Program-made: the position numbers and the translations under genes
Assembly (NCBI RefSeq): GCF_001949145.1
Contig: NW_019091727.1
Coordinates: forward strand, 97,735 to 138,801
Direction of reading: 5' to 3'
From: Acanthaster planci
Lineage: Eukaryota; Echinodermata; Asteroidea; Valvatida; Acanthasteridae
Length of the DNA stretch: 41,067 bases
Shown here: piece by piece, positions 1 to 11,960 of the stretch
Position numbering within the stretch: position 1 is the stretch's first letter
How the letters are laid out: each line of letters starts with the position of its first letter
Notes under the pieces: generated by a model
Seen by the model: only the letters and a program-made list of their open reading frames with translations
What the model was told of the DNA's origin: nothing
Databases searched by the model: none

Positions 1-1643
1 CCTGTTCCGAGAACAGTGTTCTTGAGTCGTGTTCCCGCCGTTCGAACGCGAGAACAAGAAACCCGTGTCAAGAGCACGGCGCCCGAACTCGACCATTAAT
101 TATTGTATATAAGTCAGGTGTCCAGGTGAAGTTTATTTCAAGTCAGGCCCGTCCAGGTTACGTCAAAACCAAACAGATTAGCCATCATCTCGACGAAGAC
201 CAACTTTCTTGGGGGACGGTATACTTCGGTCCCAACGAACTCGTCCCTAGCCGCTCAGGGACTCTCCGGTGTGCATCTGACGCAACGCGCTGCGAGGAGG
301 AGGGCGCCCTCGCCTTCGTTGGAGGGGCGTGGCGTCACAGTATTTTTGAAAGGGCACATCATGTATATGTAAATGTCTCAGTGGCGTAAATTTGTGCCCA
401 GTCATGAAAATTTGAGAACGATTCATGCTTCTGCGCGTGTCGGCCTGCACAAAGGGCATATTGTTTGGGGAAAATAAACATTTTGGGCCAACTTGTCTTC
501 GGAGAAATGGACATTTAGAGTTACACCAATGTTCATTCGTGATAACAGAATGTCTGACTTTCATAAAATCGTTGTCAAAATGAGCACCGTGACATTCGAT
601 CACACATTGGAAGGCCTTGTACCATACAAAATGGATTGTGTCCATTATAATTAAGGGTGGGACGTTTACAAGTTTACATTAAACAAAAAAGTTCCGCATC
701 CGTTTAGATAGTTTCCCAAACGTTTCAACGCAAGCGATGGCAATAACTTGTAACTGACAGTTTATTCTCCGTAGTTTACTAGTTAAAAGCGCCAGCGCCA
801 CCGCAGGTGGAAGGGATCGGGCGGTGGGTACCTGGTATGGTTTTGGATCTGGGCCAGCGCGCGCTCCGGAAATAGGTAACTGTGAATAGACCACTTCAAT
901 GGGGTTCTTTGTTGGGGTACGTGGGGTTTGGCTAAGTTCCAGGGCTGAGTTAAGTTGTCACAAAATGTATACTTTTCCAGACAGTGTGTTTTGTACGCTG
1001 AGAATGAGTTGTGTTTTTGGAACTTGAAGCATTTCAGCAGGTAGCCGGTCTTGGGAGAATTAGAAAAGAAACAAGTTGAGTTTCGGAGATCAAAGCCTTT
1101 AAGACAACTGCTTTCCCTTTTTGCAGCGTTTTGCTAAATTGAAGGACAACAACCCAAATAGGTTTACGCTTCAAACCCTTCAATAGGGCCTGAAACTCAA
1201 CCTCAAGAAGTACTAAAGTGTAGCAAATCGGATTATAATGGTAAGCTACAATAATTATAATTCAGCCTGATTGTAAATGCTGAATATTCTGAGTTAGTAA
1301 ACAATGATAGTTGTATTTCTTTAACTGCCGACAAATTGACAGGTCCGTTGTTTCAGATAATGTTTATTGTCCCGAGAGGAGGCTGTCTTAAAAGTTGTGA
1401 GCTCTTGAGGATAGGCCTATATTGACTTATCATGCATGTTAGAGCTGCATGAATTAAACCTTAAACCAATTTATTTTATCTCCGTTATATAGACCGTTTT
1501 AAGCTGAAATGTCATTCAGGCCTATTGCCTAAATTGCCACTCATGAATGTTTGCCACTCATAAACGACTGCTATGTATATTTGGAAAATAAACCATGCTC
1601 ATTCTTGACGTTCGATTGAGTTCGCGTTAATTCACATTCACAG
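1..1643. other. Non-coding stretch, no gene recognised
   Basis: I see no supported gene here. Two short CpG-richer patches (about 285-330 and 785-870) stand out from the AT-rich background and could be promoter-like, but there is no transcript to attach to them. Open frames in both strands are short and lack family resemblance. One TAGGCCTA palindrome lies at 1412-1419. Confidence 0.6.
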
Positions 1644-2239
1644 ATGATGATACTGCCAGAAATCTGATAATTAATTGTCTGAATGGCACTGGCAGGGACG
1701 TTCTCTCATCAGCCGTTGATGGAGCCACTATTGCGATAGGGAGAAGTTCAAGTGTCTGTCTGGATAACACGGCTGATGAACTTAAAGGTGATGAAGGTGA
1801 CGCAAGTGCAAGCAAAACCGAATCATCTCTCAAACAAAAAAAACATAAAGTAACTACATGTACATATATTCATTTTATCTGGGGACTTCAAGCTACAGGC
1901 GTTGGATGAGAAGGTATGCTCCCAGGGTATTCATGTTTTATGCAAAACCAAGAAAATATTCTTGATGTTAAAATTATGAGAAGAGAAAAAGGCCCATGTC
2001 ATTACTGCGACCACGTAAATGGAATATGGTTCATTTCATTATGCCACAAATAATTGTCAGTAGGGTTCCAGTGGACAACGTCGCAAGCAAAGGATACAGA
2101 GGCTGACGAAAACAATGACGCCTCACCTCTCGAGAGAGGGTGCAAAGCAATGAAAGCACGAAAAGTCTTGCAGCAGCTTCGGCGGTTCAATAAAATTCTG
2201 GAGGAAACAATCTTCTACGAGAATTTTATTCTCCTCTAA
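1644..2239 (+). CDS. Probable 3' end of an unrecognised gene, two exons (1644-1849 and 2072-2239)
   Basis: I do not recognise this protein. A first block follows a pyrimidine-containing acceptor ending CAG at 1641-1643 and stays open to a donor GTAACT at 1850. It is acidic and serine-rich and ends in a lysine cluster (KQKKHK). A second block follows the acceptor TTCCAG (2066-2071) and runs to TAA at 2237-2239. The donor and acceptor are both phase 0, so the frame passes through cleanly. The last exon goes from an acidic stretch (KDTEADEN) to a basic, leucine-rich segment (around KARKVLQQLRRFNKILEE) that could form a helix or coiled coil. AATAAA at 2566-2571 would suit a polyadenylation signal about 330 bases after the stop. 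Upstream exons were not found; the first exon would need one base from a preceding exon. Splicing is predicted by eye only. Confidence 0.4.
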
Positions 2240-3070
2240 AAAGCCACGTATAGAAGAGAAGCTGTAGTTTTTTAATCAGTGGCAGTTTATCTTTATTGAT
2301 TTTTTGACAGTTTTTTTCTGTCATTTTTATCAGTCTATCCTTTGTTTAAATTTAATTGAGTGACTTGTTTGTTTCTGTGTTTGTGTTTGAAATTATCATA
2401 AGTACCAACGACAGCAACTTGATAGTACATGAAATTAAGTTGGTTTCCAGTCCTGCAGGGGTGTCACCTGTGTTACGTGCTTTCCTATTTTTGATGATGG
2501 TTTTTACTGCATTTTTGGTATATATTTTGGTTGTTGATTTTTACCTGCTAAATGAAACAAAGTGAAATAAATTGAAATGAAACGACTAAATTTTTTTCTA
2601 ACTTTTTCCTCATTTTTACACCTACATTTTCCGAGTGCCGAGACAGGTTGTCAAACAGGGGGGGATCTATCGGCCAAAAAATGTGAAAGTGTTGCAATTG
2701 TTGCCGTATTTTGATTTCTCTCACAGAGACAGGGAAGCTGTCTGCAGGGCAAAAAGTACAATACTCTTTGAATTTGAGAATTTGAATTTTTTTCTGTAAT
2801 TGTATTCCGTATGCGGAATTGATGAAAATAAAGATAAGTCATTTCATCTGTAACAGAGCGGACTGTGCATTATATGCTTCGTGGATCACAGACAGAGATT
2901 AGTTTTACTAGACCAAGAGATAAAACAGTCATTTTTTTTGTTTGTAACACCTTACGCACAGATTCTGCACAATTACAGCTTTAAATAAATAATGATTCGC
3001 CAAAGAGCAATCGTCGGTGTTCCATTTTGCAAATTGTGTGCGACGTTAGAATGTGTGTACCGGCAACATA
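2240..3070. other. Probable 3' UTR then intergenic DNA
   Basis: The first part may be the 3' untranslated region of the preceding gene. A 69-codon open frame around 2356-2565 has a hydrophobic C-terminal segment but starts at TTG and shows no splice or family support. Nothing else was seen. Confidence 0.5.
2566..2571 (+). terminator. Candidate polyadenylation signal AATAAA
   Basis: Canonical hexamer lying about 330 bases 3' of the stop codon at 2239, on the same strand as the predicted two-exon gene. AATAAA is common by chance in AT-rich DNA, so this only mildly supports the gene. Confidence 0.3.
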
Positions 3071-3112
3071 GGCCGTTTTCCAATACTCAACTTCGTCTCC
3101 GCCTCAGGCTTC
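3071..3112 (+). repeat. Left terminal inverted repeat of the MITE
   Basis: Begins GGCCGTTTTC and pairs with the reverse complement of 3270-3311. Confidence 0.8.
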
Positions 3113-3269
3113 GTTCCCAAAACCAATTCCCGACTGTGGGCCTGAAGCGTTTAATTTAAATTGGATTACTGTATTTTTTGGTTCTCTTGCATCTTATTTG
3201 ATGTTCTGTGGCACTATTAGAGTAATTACTGCGCTTACAGCTTCAAAGGCAGCTAGTTAAAAAACAGTT

Positions 3270-3311
3270 GAAGCCTGAGACGGGGCCGAAGTTATGTATT
3301 AGAAAACGGCC
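3270..3311 (-). repeat. Right terminal inverted repeat of the MITE
   Basis: Read on the minus strand it begins GGCCGTTTTC and matches 3071-3112 with a few substitutions. Confidence 0.8.
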
Positions 3312-5388
3312 ATACATTACGTGACCTACCGGCGTTTTAAAGCGCACCTGACTATTTGTATCTTCGTTCTCTTAACCTAATAAATTTGCTGCTAGTACAT
3401 AACCTGGTTCAGCAGGTTCAAGAGTGACAGATAAAGGTTTACGCTGTGAGCCCAGTGCCCGAACTGGGCGTTGGGAAGGGCCGATGGCCTTGAAGGGATT
3501 TTAGTGACGGAAATATGTCACACGGTGTCACAGCTAACGACTCGCACAGCATTGTGGATAAATTGCAGCCAGGCGCGCAAGCTTGCTCAATGCTGAAAAT
3601 ATGCTCACTACAAGTTATTCGTTCATCCAAAAATATCAAGATAACCAATGATTTAAAATATAGATCCATGATCAGCGATGCTCTTTGAGAAGGTAAATTA
3701 CCATACTGTGATTGCACTGAGGCCATTCTTTTTTAATCACAGCCGACACTTTGCACGTGCCAAAGCACTGCCATTGGTGAAACAAAATTTAAAAGGAAGT
3801 GATAACCTCGCGGTCGCAGGTCATGCACAATAGCCAATAACAGTGCAAAGCCATAAGCCCTCCTGTTTGGGCGCTTGGCGACGAGCGAAAATACTCGCCT
3901 GAGTAGGCTTAATATTCATGGTTTCCTTGCTATAAAGTTCTATGGTTGCTACAGATATATAGTTCGGTCTCAGAGCGAGGCTGCATGCGAGTAGGGATTA
4001 TACTACGCGCCCATAGAAAACAGGGCAAAATCGGACAGAAACAGCGCCGCCTGGTGACTCTCAGGGAGAGGTTGGTCTCCCGCTGTTCTTTGGAAATTCA
4101 AAATTATGGCCAGAAGTTTACTTTCCTTTTCAATTTTATAGGCATTAGCCAGGCGAATATTTTTTATCCGTCCTTCCTCAAAACACGCCCAAAATAGGAG
4201 TAAATCGATGCGCTCAACCCTCAATGTAGCTGCCCGCCGCTGTGCAAAATATTCCCACATGTTGGAGGTTTCTGTAAGCGAAATACGCCAAGTTGGACGC
4301 CAGAAACCAAATTCGTGACTTATAAAGATATCTCTATATGATCGCTCCTGATAATGGCACGTTTTGTTGTAAAACCTCGTGGGATCACAAACTCAAGTTA
4401 ATGAGCTCGAGCGTATTAGTGGAATGCATGCTATTTTGGAATGATGGTACAAATAATATAGTAAAACTATAGCGTGACAAGACACACTTTCCGCCAATCA
4501 AGATAGAAGATCTGTGGGTGAGGTGTTTTCCAAGTTCATTGTAACGTTATAATACATGTGAAAAAGCTCCTATAGAGTTGGAAACCCGTCCCCCTGTTTT
4601 GGACTTTTCCAACGCATTTCCCACTTAAAGTCTCCAATCATCGCCCTTCGTCTCCTAGCAACATCGCTAGCGGTAACAACACCACGGATGACTAGTTTTA
4701 TTTAGCTGTTGAGTGTTTGAAAGCTTTTGTTACATGAAGCAGAAAACAGTCAAATTCTGTGATGGATTTTCCTGGCCGATTCCATCAAAAACATCAATAA
4801 ATTTAACACGATACTACTCAAAGTCGTTTTAAAGTTGAGACGGTCTTAATGGTATTGATGACCGGAAGCGTTCCCAAACCTTTAGTCCTCGGAGGCAAAA
4901 CGGGGATTTGTTCTATTTGGTCCTTTTTCAGATAGATACGCCACAGATGACGATGCAAGAGACTTATTCAGATCAAGGAGCAAGATTATGTGAACATAGA
5001 GCATTTAGATACAACACCTATGCCCAAATTAGGCCTCTTCACATCGAAATTGCATATTTTTCATGTACATTATTATCTAGAAACGAAAACATTACACAGA
5101 TAAAGAAAAATTAAGGCAATTTTTTGTGCGAAAATAAAATCGAAATCGAATACAATAATTGTTACTGTGAAGTGTTCACAAATTTCGACTCGTTAATAAA
5201 AAAGATACTCTTCGCTGACATAATTGGCTGAGAAAATTTATATGTAGCGGTCATCTCAAGAGGACATAGTGACAAAAAATATAATAAAGGCTTACCTTAT
5301 GTGAAGATTGAATCCCAGTATTAGAGACTATTGTGAAATCTTTCATAGGCTCAGGTGTTCGGTTGCTTTAAAATAATGATAATGGTAT
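3312..5388. other. Intergenic, no gene recognised
   Basis: No supported coding region. Frames overlap on both strands at 3946-4260 without family resemblance. A CpG-richer patch near 4585-4690 contains CTCCTAGCAAC, which loosely resembles an RFX-type X-box half-site, and could be promoter-like. An acceptor-like TTTTTCAG at 4924-4931 precedes a short open stretch that stops at 4991-4993. Confidence 0.5.
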
Positions 5389-5571
5389 TCAAAGACTGAA
5401 GCATATTAGTACCGCCAAAGTGTTCTTACAAATCTGTCGAAATCGCCTGATGACAAACCGGAAAATGATCGGATTGACAGCATTATCTACACAGAACATG
5501 AAAGGGTATATTAGGGGATAACCAACCGTGCCATACCCATGCTTATAATTAGGAGTGTCCATCGGTAATGA
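5389..5571 (-). pseudogene. Class A GPCR remnant: extracellular loop 3, TM7 and C-tail
   Basis: Read on the minus strand this is 60 codons and a TGA stop. It contains DNAVNPIIF, a degenerate TM7 NPxxY motif with Phe in place of Tyr, followed by an arginine-rich junction and RFRQICK. Across 26 residues of TM7 and helix 8 I count 17 identities with the intact receptor at 17231-18391, and the preceding loop also aligns (MDTPNY against RHTQNY). In this frame a TAG lies two to three codons upstream, while the adjacent frame continues the TM6-like match (WLGW against WLLG), so a frameshift or a lost exon boundary breaks it. No TM1-TM6 sequence was found further upstream on the minus strand. I read it as a decayed duplicate of the same receptor family; a 3' exon of an intron-containing paralogue is the alternative. 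Confidence 0.75.
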
Positions 5572-6202
5572 ACGCCCAACCTAACCAACCCTGTCGAGAC
5601 AGGATATATACACATATTCTGTCTCAAGTGCATCATGCAGAGCACAATTTAAAGGCACAAACACTATACACTGTCCGGTATGCAAATATGAGGTTTACTT
5701 CCCAGTATTCAACAGGCAACAGATATTTCCATCAGTCTCTCAGCTCTGCCTATTTAGGATGTAATAGCTGCAATCAAAGCTCCCACTATCGGAGAAAGAC
5801 AGCCAACGATGCATCACCCCCACCCTCCAACAAAAGCCTGAAGTGTGTTCACTTCCAAACCTAACGAAGACCTTCCTCCAGGGACAGAAGCAATAGGCAC
5901 TAGGATACTGAGGAGAAAACTTGCCCAAATCGACAGATGGAATCACAGCAAGCTTCAAAACCGGAGGATAGGTAAATTTAAATTTGCAAGCTAGATAATC
6001 TTTTGCACTTTCGGCAGACATTTCTAGTTTGAAGTTTTCCTCTTTGGTGATTATCAGTACCTGTGTAAAATGTACGGCAACACTGGAGCAACAAGTACAT
6101 GTATGTAATTTCTTTTTCTAATTTGTACAAAACCACCTTTTCTGAATAATTATCTGACCGGTTAATTACATGTAAGTGATATGCTTTATTTTTTGTTTAC
6201 AG
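5572..6202. other. Intergenic, no gene recognised
   Basis: No further receptor sequence was seen on the minus strand and no clear exon on the plus strand. The 93-codon minus frame at 5740-6021 has no transmembrane character and no convincing match to the 17-kb receptor. Confidence 0.5.
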
Positions 6203-7477
6203 GTAGACATGCCTGTTTATATATGTGCACTATTAAACGAAATGACATGGCATTGCAAAGTGATAGACGCCCGGACTCAGGAGCCTTGAAAACATGTGAT
6301 TTAACCGAATTCGAGAGAGATGGAGGAAAGGCACAGAAAGTGAAGAACGTCAACAATGGTGTATGACCTGCTCCCAGTCCCCCTTACACATGTGAACATT
6401 TACTAAACTTTCAATACTGAGCAGGCACTTGGGGAATCCCAACCCATTTCTCTTTGTATTTTCCAACATAAGTATAAAATACTGAAACTAATTTATACTG
6501 TCAGGTTAATTAAAAGGCTTTAGCTTCACCTGACAGGACTGAAGTACTCCCCAACCTCACTGAGAGTTCCTCTCTGCGAATAACGAGTCAATAATCGATA
6601 TGAGATTCAGTAAGATTCAATATTTGTTCATAATAACATCATCCACAATGAATGTCAAAATAGTGATTCATACCATCGTCTATTTAACCCGTAAATGTAC
6701 TAGATGAATGCATGCATTTCACACAAACAACATTATAATTGACAGTACTTGTCAACTGATGAGTTTTCTTCCTAACTTTTTAATTAGGTACTTCCACCTG
6801 GCTACACATCAGTCTGGGACTGTTTCTCAAGCATTATGTCACCCTGGAAAGTGCTTGCCACGCGCTGGACATAAGGATTAGCTAGGTATTGACTTCTGGT
6901 GCAGAGTGCCAACGATGGAATAACAAATCGTTCCAGGAGTTTATAGAGAAGATGAAGGCAGCAATGTCCCTTGAGGAAGAAGCTGAAGCTTGGAGGAGTA
7001 ATGCAGATGCTCTACAAGCACAGATGAATGCCATGGCTGCCATCGGTGATGAGGCTTACCCAATGGTAGATATGCTATCCAGTGCTGTAGGAAAAAGTAT
7101 GGCCCAAACCGATGAAAAGGTAGTTACTTTTCTTACTATGCATTATGTAATTGGCTGTGGATTTAGCCTAAATTCATGCGAAAGTTATTTTCATGTTGTT
7201 TCCGAATTAGAAATCTGCAGCATATAATATGCACAGAAAGAGAAATGCACATCTTGTCTGAAACATGACGGTCCTCTAACAGCTGAGCTTGACAAAACAG
7301 TACAAGCTTTTGGTGTCCGTCGAGAGGCTTACCATGGAAGAACATTTGTGGGTAACCACGTGCACAAATGCTGCAAAGTAAGTGTCTTGTGTCATTTGAA
7401 AATACTGTAGTCCATGGGCACACGGTCTTGTATTCCAAATAATGAAATTTCTCTTCCAGGACTGTAACAAAAAATAA
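6203..7477 (+). pseudogene. Decayed multi-exon gene of an uncharacterised invertebrate protein family
   Basis: Four exon-like blocks can be chained. Exon 6203-6391 follows TTGTTTACAG and has a CLYMC cysteine pair, a charged segment (EFERDGGKAQKVKN) and then NN; it ends at donor GTGAAC. Exon 6788-7119 follows a TTTTTAATTAG acceptor, has a PPG then LHISLGLFLKHY motif, then a long helical Glu/Ala/Met-rich region, and ends AAG before GTAGTT. Exon 7237-7377 follows TGCACAG, has CTSCLKHDGPLT and AYHGRTFVGNHVHK, and ends before GTAAGTG. A short final block, 7460-7477, follows CTCTTCCAG and stops at TAA. The exon 2-3 and 3-4 junctions are phase 0. Three lesions break it: one extra base near 6358, one missing base near 6800-6802, and TAG at 6883-6885. 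From memory the LHISLG and YHG-NHVHK motifs recur in unnamed proteins of cnidarians and echinoderms; function unknown, transposon origin possible. The family's longer C-terminal part is absent here. Confidence 0.65.
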
Positions 7478-10400
7478 AAAACTGACATTATCTACTGCAG
7501 AAAGAACCCAAGAGATCTACAAAAACCCAATACTAAAAAAGTAGGCCTACACTAAGTGACCAGCAGTGTGATGATGCAAGGTACCCCACCAGTAGGCACG
7601 GTAGGTGTGGGTGTAATGTGTGTGTTAATGAATCAACAGTAACATCTGTACTAGACGTAGGCCTACTTACGCCCTGTTAACGTTACATCCAATGTAAAAA
7701 CACGTCAACATAAATCTCTCCTTTCTCACCCCAGCAGTTTCCTTCTTCAGCGACACTTGAAACGCACATCATGGCAAATGTAGGAAATCACCCCTAAAAT
7801 TGTAACTTCACTTTGAGTTTCAGACGCTCTGTCTTTCTGACGTACGCGACACGAACAACCAAAAATTTGGCAGAAAAAAACTCTTTTTTGGGTGTGGCCG
7901 TTGATACAAGTGGCCTGACAGGCTTTAAATTACTATATGTGTGGAAAGAAAAATTAAGCAAAATACAGTAAGAGTGATGTTGAAGGAATACATAATGATA
8001 TGAGGGCCTAGACTCCCTGGGAGTTACCTCAAGTTTCGCCATGGATCTGTTTAGTTATCTGCGCAAATTAATAATTGATTGAAGTGCTACTGTCCGTAAA
8101 GTCCGGTTAACATGAAGGTTTTAGGTTTTAGGATTGAGGGTACCGACGAAAGTGACGATCGTCCTTTGTGTGAATTTTGCACAAACTCCATGTGCATGCT
8201 TCATACAACATCGTTGTGGGTTTAAATTTAAATGCTAATTACCCTGTATCCGAATAAACAGATAGCAGACATTAATGAGGCCTATAGCTGAATGCAAAAA
8301 TGCCACGAAAGTGCCTACTTTCCCTTGGAATGTCTAGATTTGAATCCTCTGCCCCAGTTCGAATTTCAGAAGCTTCACCCCCCCAGTACACTGAAATCCT
8401 TAATAGTTGCGTCAGTACAAATAGCTATGACCACTATGACCATGGCAATTCATAGCTGGGGGCTTCTGCACCCCAAAGCTTGCTGTTCAGCGGATACATG
8501 CATGATTTACGAATAGTTAACATGACTGTGGTTGAAAAGGGAATATCCTGCAAGTGTCTAAACGACGGAATAAGACGGTGAGCGCGTCATTATACGTGCT
8601 TGTTTAAGAGGCTAAACAAACCAGGGTCAACTTTACTGAGCTGGTTGACAGATAGCAGAAAAGTCGTGCTTATAAGGATAAGCTAACATTAAGCACTATT
8701 TTTGGCGGTGCTTGCCGATAATTGGGGGAAAACTGGATTTTATACTTGCCTTAATACAACCACCGTTGTGCATAAAAGTTAATATAAACAAAGGGTACCT
8801 CCCCTATCTGTAAAGTAAATCAACTTATGACATTCCTCGTAAATAAGTGGAAAATGTGTAATGGAAACTTTTGGCTCATACAAACACTTGTTGGAATCTG
8901 AGGGTTATTTCAAGGGATCAATTATGTACCTTACCTGTTTTAAAGTGCTTGTCGAAATATTTTAATTGCGGATCAATAGCTGGACTTGCTACAAGTGTTT
9001 GGCCGCCAAACGTTGCTCGCTCTCTCTGTCTTTGACTGCTGCTGAGTACAGATCACGACAAGTGCTGCTGACTGGTTTTGGTCAGGATTCCACATTTGGA
9101 AGGATTTTTTTGTATGATACCCCCATACGTACGTATAGTTTTGACTGAGAGCGAGAACTACTGGCTTGGGTTTTTTCTTTGGTTCTTTCCTACCTCTATG
9201 GTTCTTCATTGGTTAAATGCCACATCCGCTTTCTCACCACTGGATTGGCCACTTATGTTGCATGGTGATAATAAACAAGAGTACACTACACATACCTTGT
9301 CACGGGGCTGAGTTCTGTTCGAGTGGTCCACACCGTCGTCACCCGAGGTTGAGTACCTACCCCCTCCTTGGCTGGAGCAGACGCGTCCCTGTTCCATGAC
9401 ATAATAATTTTAGCGTGCCTTTTGCTATGCTTATAATTGCTTACGGTCTCCATGAAATGTGCGGAGCCTGTGAGTGGGGTTAAACTTATTCAATTTCGTC
9501 TCGAGAGGACTGAAAAGCGTAAATGCTACCATACAAGTATTAGTCGTGGGTAGTTCCAAGTGAACAGTAGTCGATATTTATAAGAATTTTTCCGTTTGAT
9601 GTCGTTAGATTACAATGGAACCCGGCCCATCTGTTGATCATCTAAATAATCTCAGGATTGAATTGGTGTTTGTTCAATCGACTGCATGAATTTTTCGATC
9701 AAATTCCATTTTGTGTTTTCGCCTGCTATGACTCACACTGTCATTTTTCTTGACATAATTTAGCTGCATCGGTGCAGCCTCATTAAAGAAAATCGGACAA
9801 CGGTTTGCACAACATTTTTTAAAGTTTTTAAAGTTTCTAAATGCCACAAAACTCCACAGTTCACGTGATATTGGAGAATTGGAACGCAGTCAACTTTTTT
9901 TTTTTCAAAGGGGCGACCTCAGCTCGTTGTACTACCTGCACCCCAGCTGATCTGAAATTCGACCGATTTCGTTTGGCTTGCTTGTCCGCTTCATTGTGTG
10001 AAATGACAGTTTTGTTGGGCGTACAAACAACTTGCCAAGCTACTGAGCATCCTCTTGTCAACGGGCATACCCGCAGTTACATCTTCGGCTCGAAAAAGCA
10101 CGTGTCTCTGCTGCAAGCGATTGTGGTCATTCTCTGTAGACGCCTGTGAAGTCCAACCGAAGCCAACTGTTTGGGTATCTGCCTGGTATCCTATGCCTCT
10201 AAGACGAGTATCAGACTATGTTGTCCAGTAGTTGAAATTTGTTTGGTTTTTTTTCTGTGGACTTGTGTGCCGTTTGGTCGTACGTGTGTATTTCCGCCCG
10301 GCCCGGGTACGCGGAGCTTAATAGGACCTACATCTACTCACGCGGCTACAAGACGTCAGAAAGACAATTCAATTGAAACGACCCTAAACAATTGAAAACT

Positions 10401-11889
10401 AAATGCGATGAAACTATTGTGATATGGTTTTGCATGATAGCAAAGATATGTTTTGAAGGTTTGAAACAAAATCTGCCCATTTCTCATGGCGCAGTGCCCA
10501 CCAAAATCACACTTAATCCATTTAGAAGAGACGGATTAGGCTTGACACCCAGGCCTGCGTTGATTTTTCTCTTTTGCCACTAATACGGAATGTAGTTGGT
10601 ACAAATAGGAAAGTGAATAAGATTGTTTTTTGATGAAGGAGTACCAAAGGGTGGGGTTAAGGGCTTTGTAACACACAAGGCAATATTGAAAATACATTGA
10701 TACCGTATAGCAAGAAAATTATCTCAGACACACCGGGGCTATAAACCTCCAAGAAAAACACGAACAACTACATTTTAATACCACATGAATAAGGTGCCAT
10801 TTGTAACTACTGAAAAGATAGAGAAACAAATCATATACATTTCTCCAGTGGCGTATCAGGTCTTTCGTCTGAGAGGTATAATGATTTTTTTCTATAAATG
10901 ACTTGTCTAAAAAGTACCCAGACCCTCTAAACAAAACTGTAGCACCATTTCTAATATGCTGGCGCTTCCTAAGAACAAATGGAAAAACAATTCTAAATAT
11001 AAGTTTTAAAAATGCCAACATGTCTGGGGGAGGGCTGGATACAACGAACGTTGCTCTTCGTATACATCAATCAGTCGCATTAATTTGTACAAATTATTTT
11101 ACAAGATAAATTCTTCTTACAAACATGAAGGGCATTGTGATACACGTCCTATTCATCTTAGAGCTATACATCCTAACAAAGCAGCACGTAAGGCCGAAGT
11201 GATTTCCTGTTTGAATACGCTAAAATAATAACGGACCAAGCTCAGCTTTGGGAATGGACTATGCTAAATGCAGCGTGTAAATTGCAATCGTCTATGATGA
11301 GCCAGAAGAAGTTCAAGGTAATTTTGAATAGTCCACACAAACCCTTACTGTATTGTTTAAAATTCTACTGAATGTTTGCGTAATCTATGGCTTTGCAGCT
11401 ACAAATCATTATGCGCTACAAGAAAAAAGCATAACAACACAAGACGTTAATTGTAGTCAGTTGACTTACCGATCATTTTGACAAATGACACATTTCATTT
11501 ATGGCATTAAGTAGGCCTAAGGGACGGTTTCCAATGATACTGACAGCTCCCAATTGGCACTAAATATGGAGTTCTGGGGGTCTCAGAACATCAGAAAGAT
11601 ATATGCCTGTGGACGCAGTCTAGGAAGCGCAGTAAGAGAATAGTAAGCTACAAATTTTGGAGTGGTAACAAGCGCTATATATTATACAGCCTAATGTGCA
11701 TATTCTTATGTTTATTCTGTCAAGAGATGTTTACCCAATATTTCCTTTAAGAGAACTTATAATTAAATACAAACTACTAATTAAAATAAATTTCCCTTTC
11801 ATGAATGAAAGTAGTCTTCAAAATTCTAAGCATGTATAAAATGTATCTATTTAAGAAAATACATTCGCAATCACATGTTGTAATTTATG
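7478..11889. other. Gene-poor stretch
   Basis: No coding region I can support. Open frames up to about 100 codons (for example 9841-10149 plus and 10719-11021 minus) lack splice signals, family resemblance or consistent composition. TAGGCCTA palindromes occur at 7542-7549, 7658-7665 and 11512-11519. Confidence 0.5.
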
Positions 11890-11960
11890 GAGCGTCAAAA
11901 GTGGACAAACTCATTTTCTGATTTTCTGCTAGTAGATTTTCAGGATTTTGGACTTTCCTA
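11890..11960 (+). repeat. Left inverted repeat of the fold-back element
   Basis: Matches the reverse complement of about 12213-12284; shared blocks include GCGTCAAAAGT and GTAGATTTTC. Confidence 0.65.

Larger units (their letters stand above)
3071..3311. mobile_element. MITE-like element with 42-bp terminal inverted repeats
   Basis: Bases 3071-3112 and the reverse complement of 3270-3311 match at most positions: both begin GGCCGTTTTC and both end CTCAGGCTTC, with a handful of substitutions between. The 241-bp unit has no open reading frame, as expected of a miniature inverted-repeat transposable element moved by a transposase encoded elsewhere. The trinucleotide ATA flanks it on both sides (3068-3070 and 3312-3314), a possible 3-bp target-site duplication. 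A 3-bp duplication and GGCC-type termini would fit PIF/Harbinger elements; that assignment is inference. Confidence 0.8.

Noticed and set aside
4932-4993. Short block after TTTTTCAG reading RYATDDDARDLF, resembling TDDDTARNL near 1640
   Set aside because: Similarity covers about ten residues, the alignment would cross the predicted acceptor at 1643, and the block stops after 20 codons; probably coincidence.
5740-6021. 93-codon minus-strand frame just upstream of the GPCR remnant, considered as its TM5 region
   Set aside because: Only a weak KF-TY-PV resemblance, no hydrophobic segment long enough for a helix.
7794-8042. Minus-strand ATG in good context followed by GTAACT donor (MAKLE)
   Set aside because: Five codons are too few to support an exon without transcript data.
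9841-10149. 102-codon plus-strand frame with several cysteines
   Set aside because: Contains a T-run, lacks splice sites and family resemblance; overlapped by an equally open minus frame.
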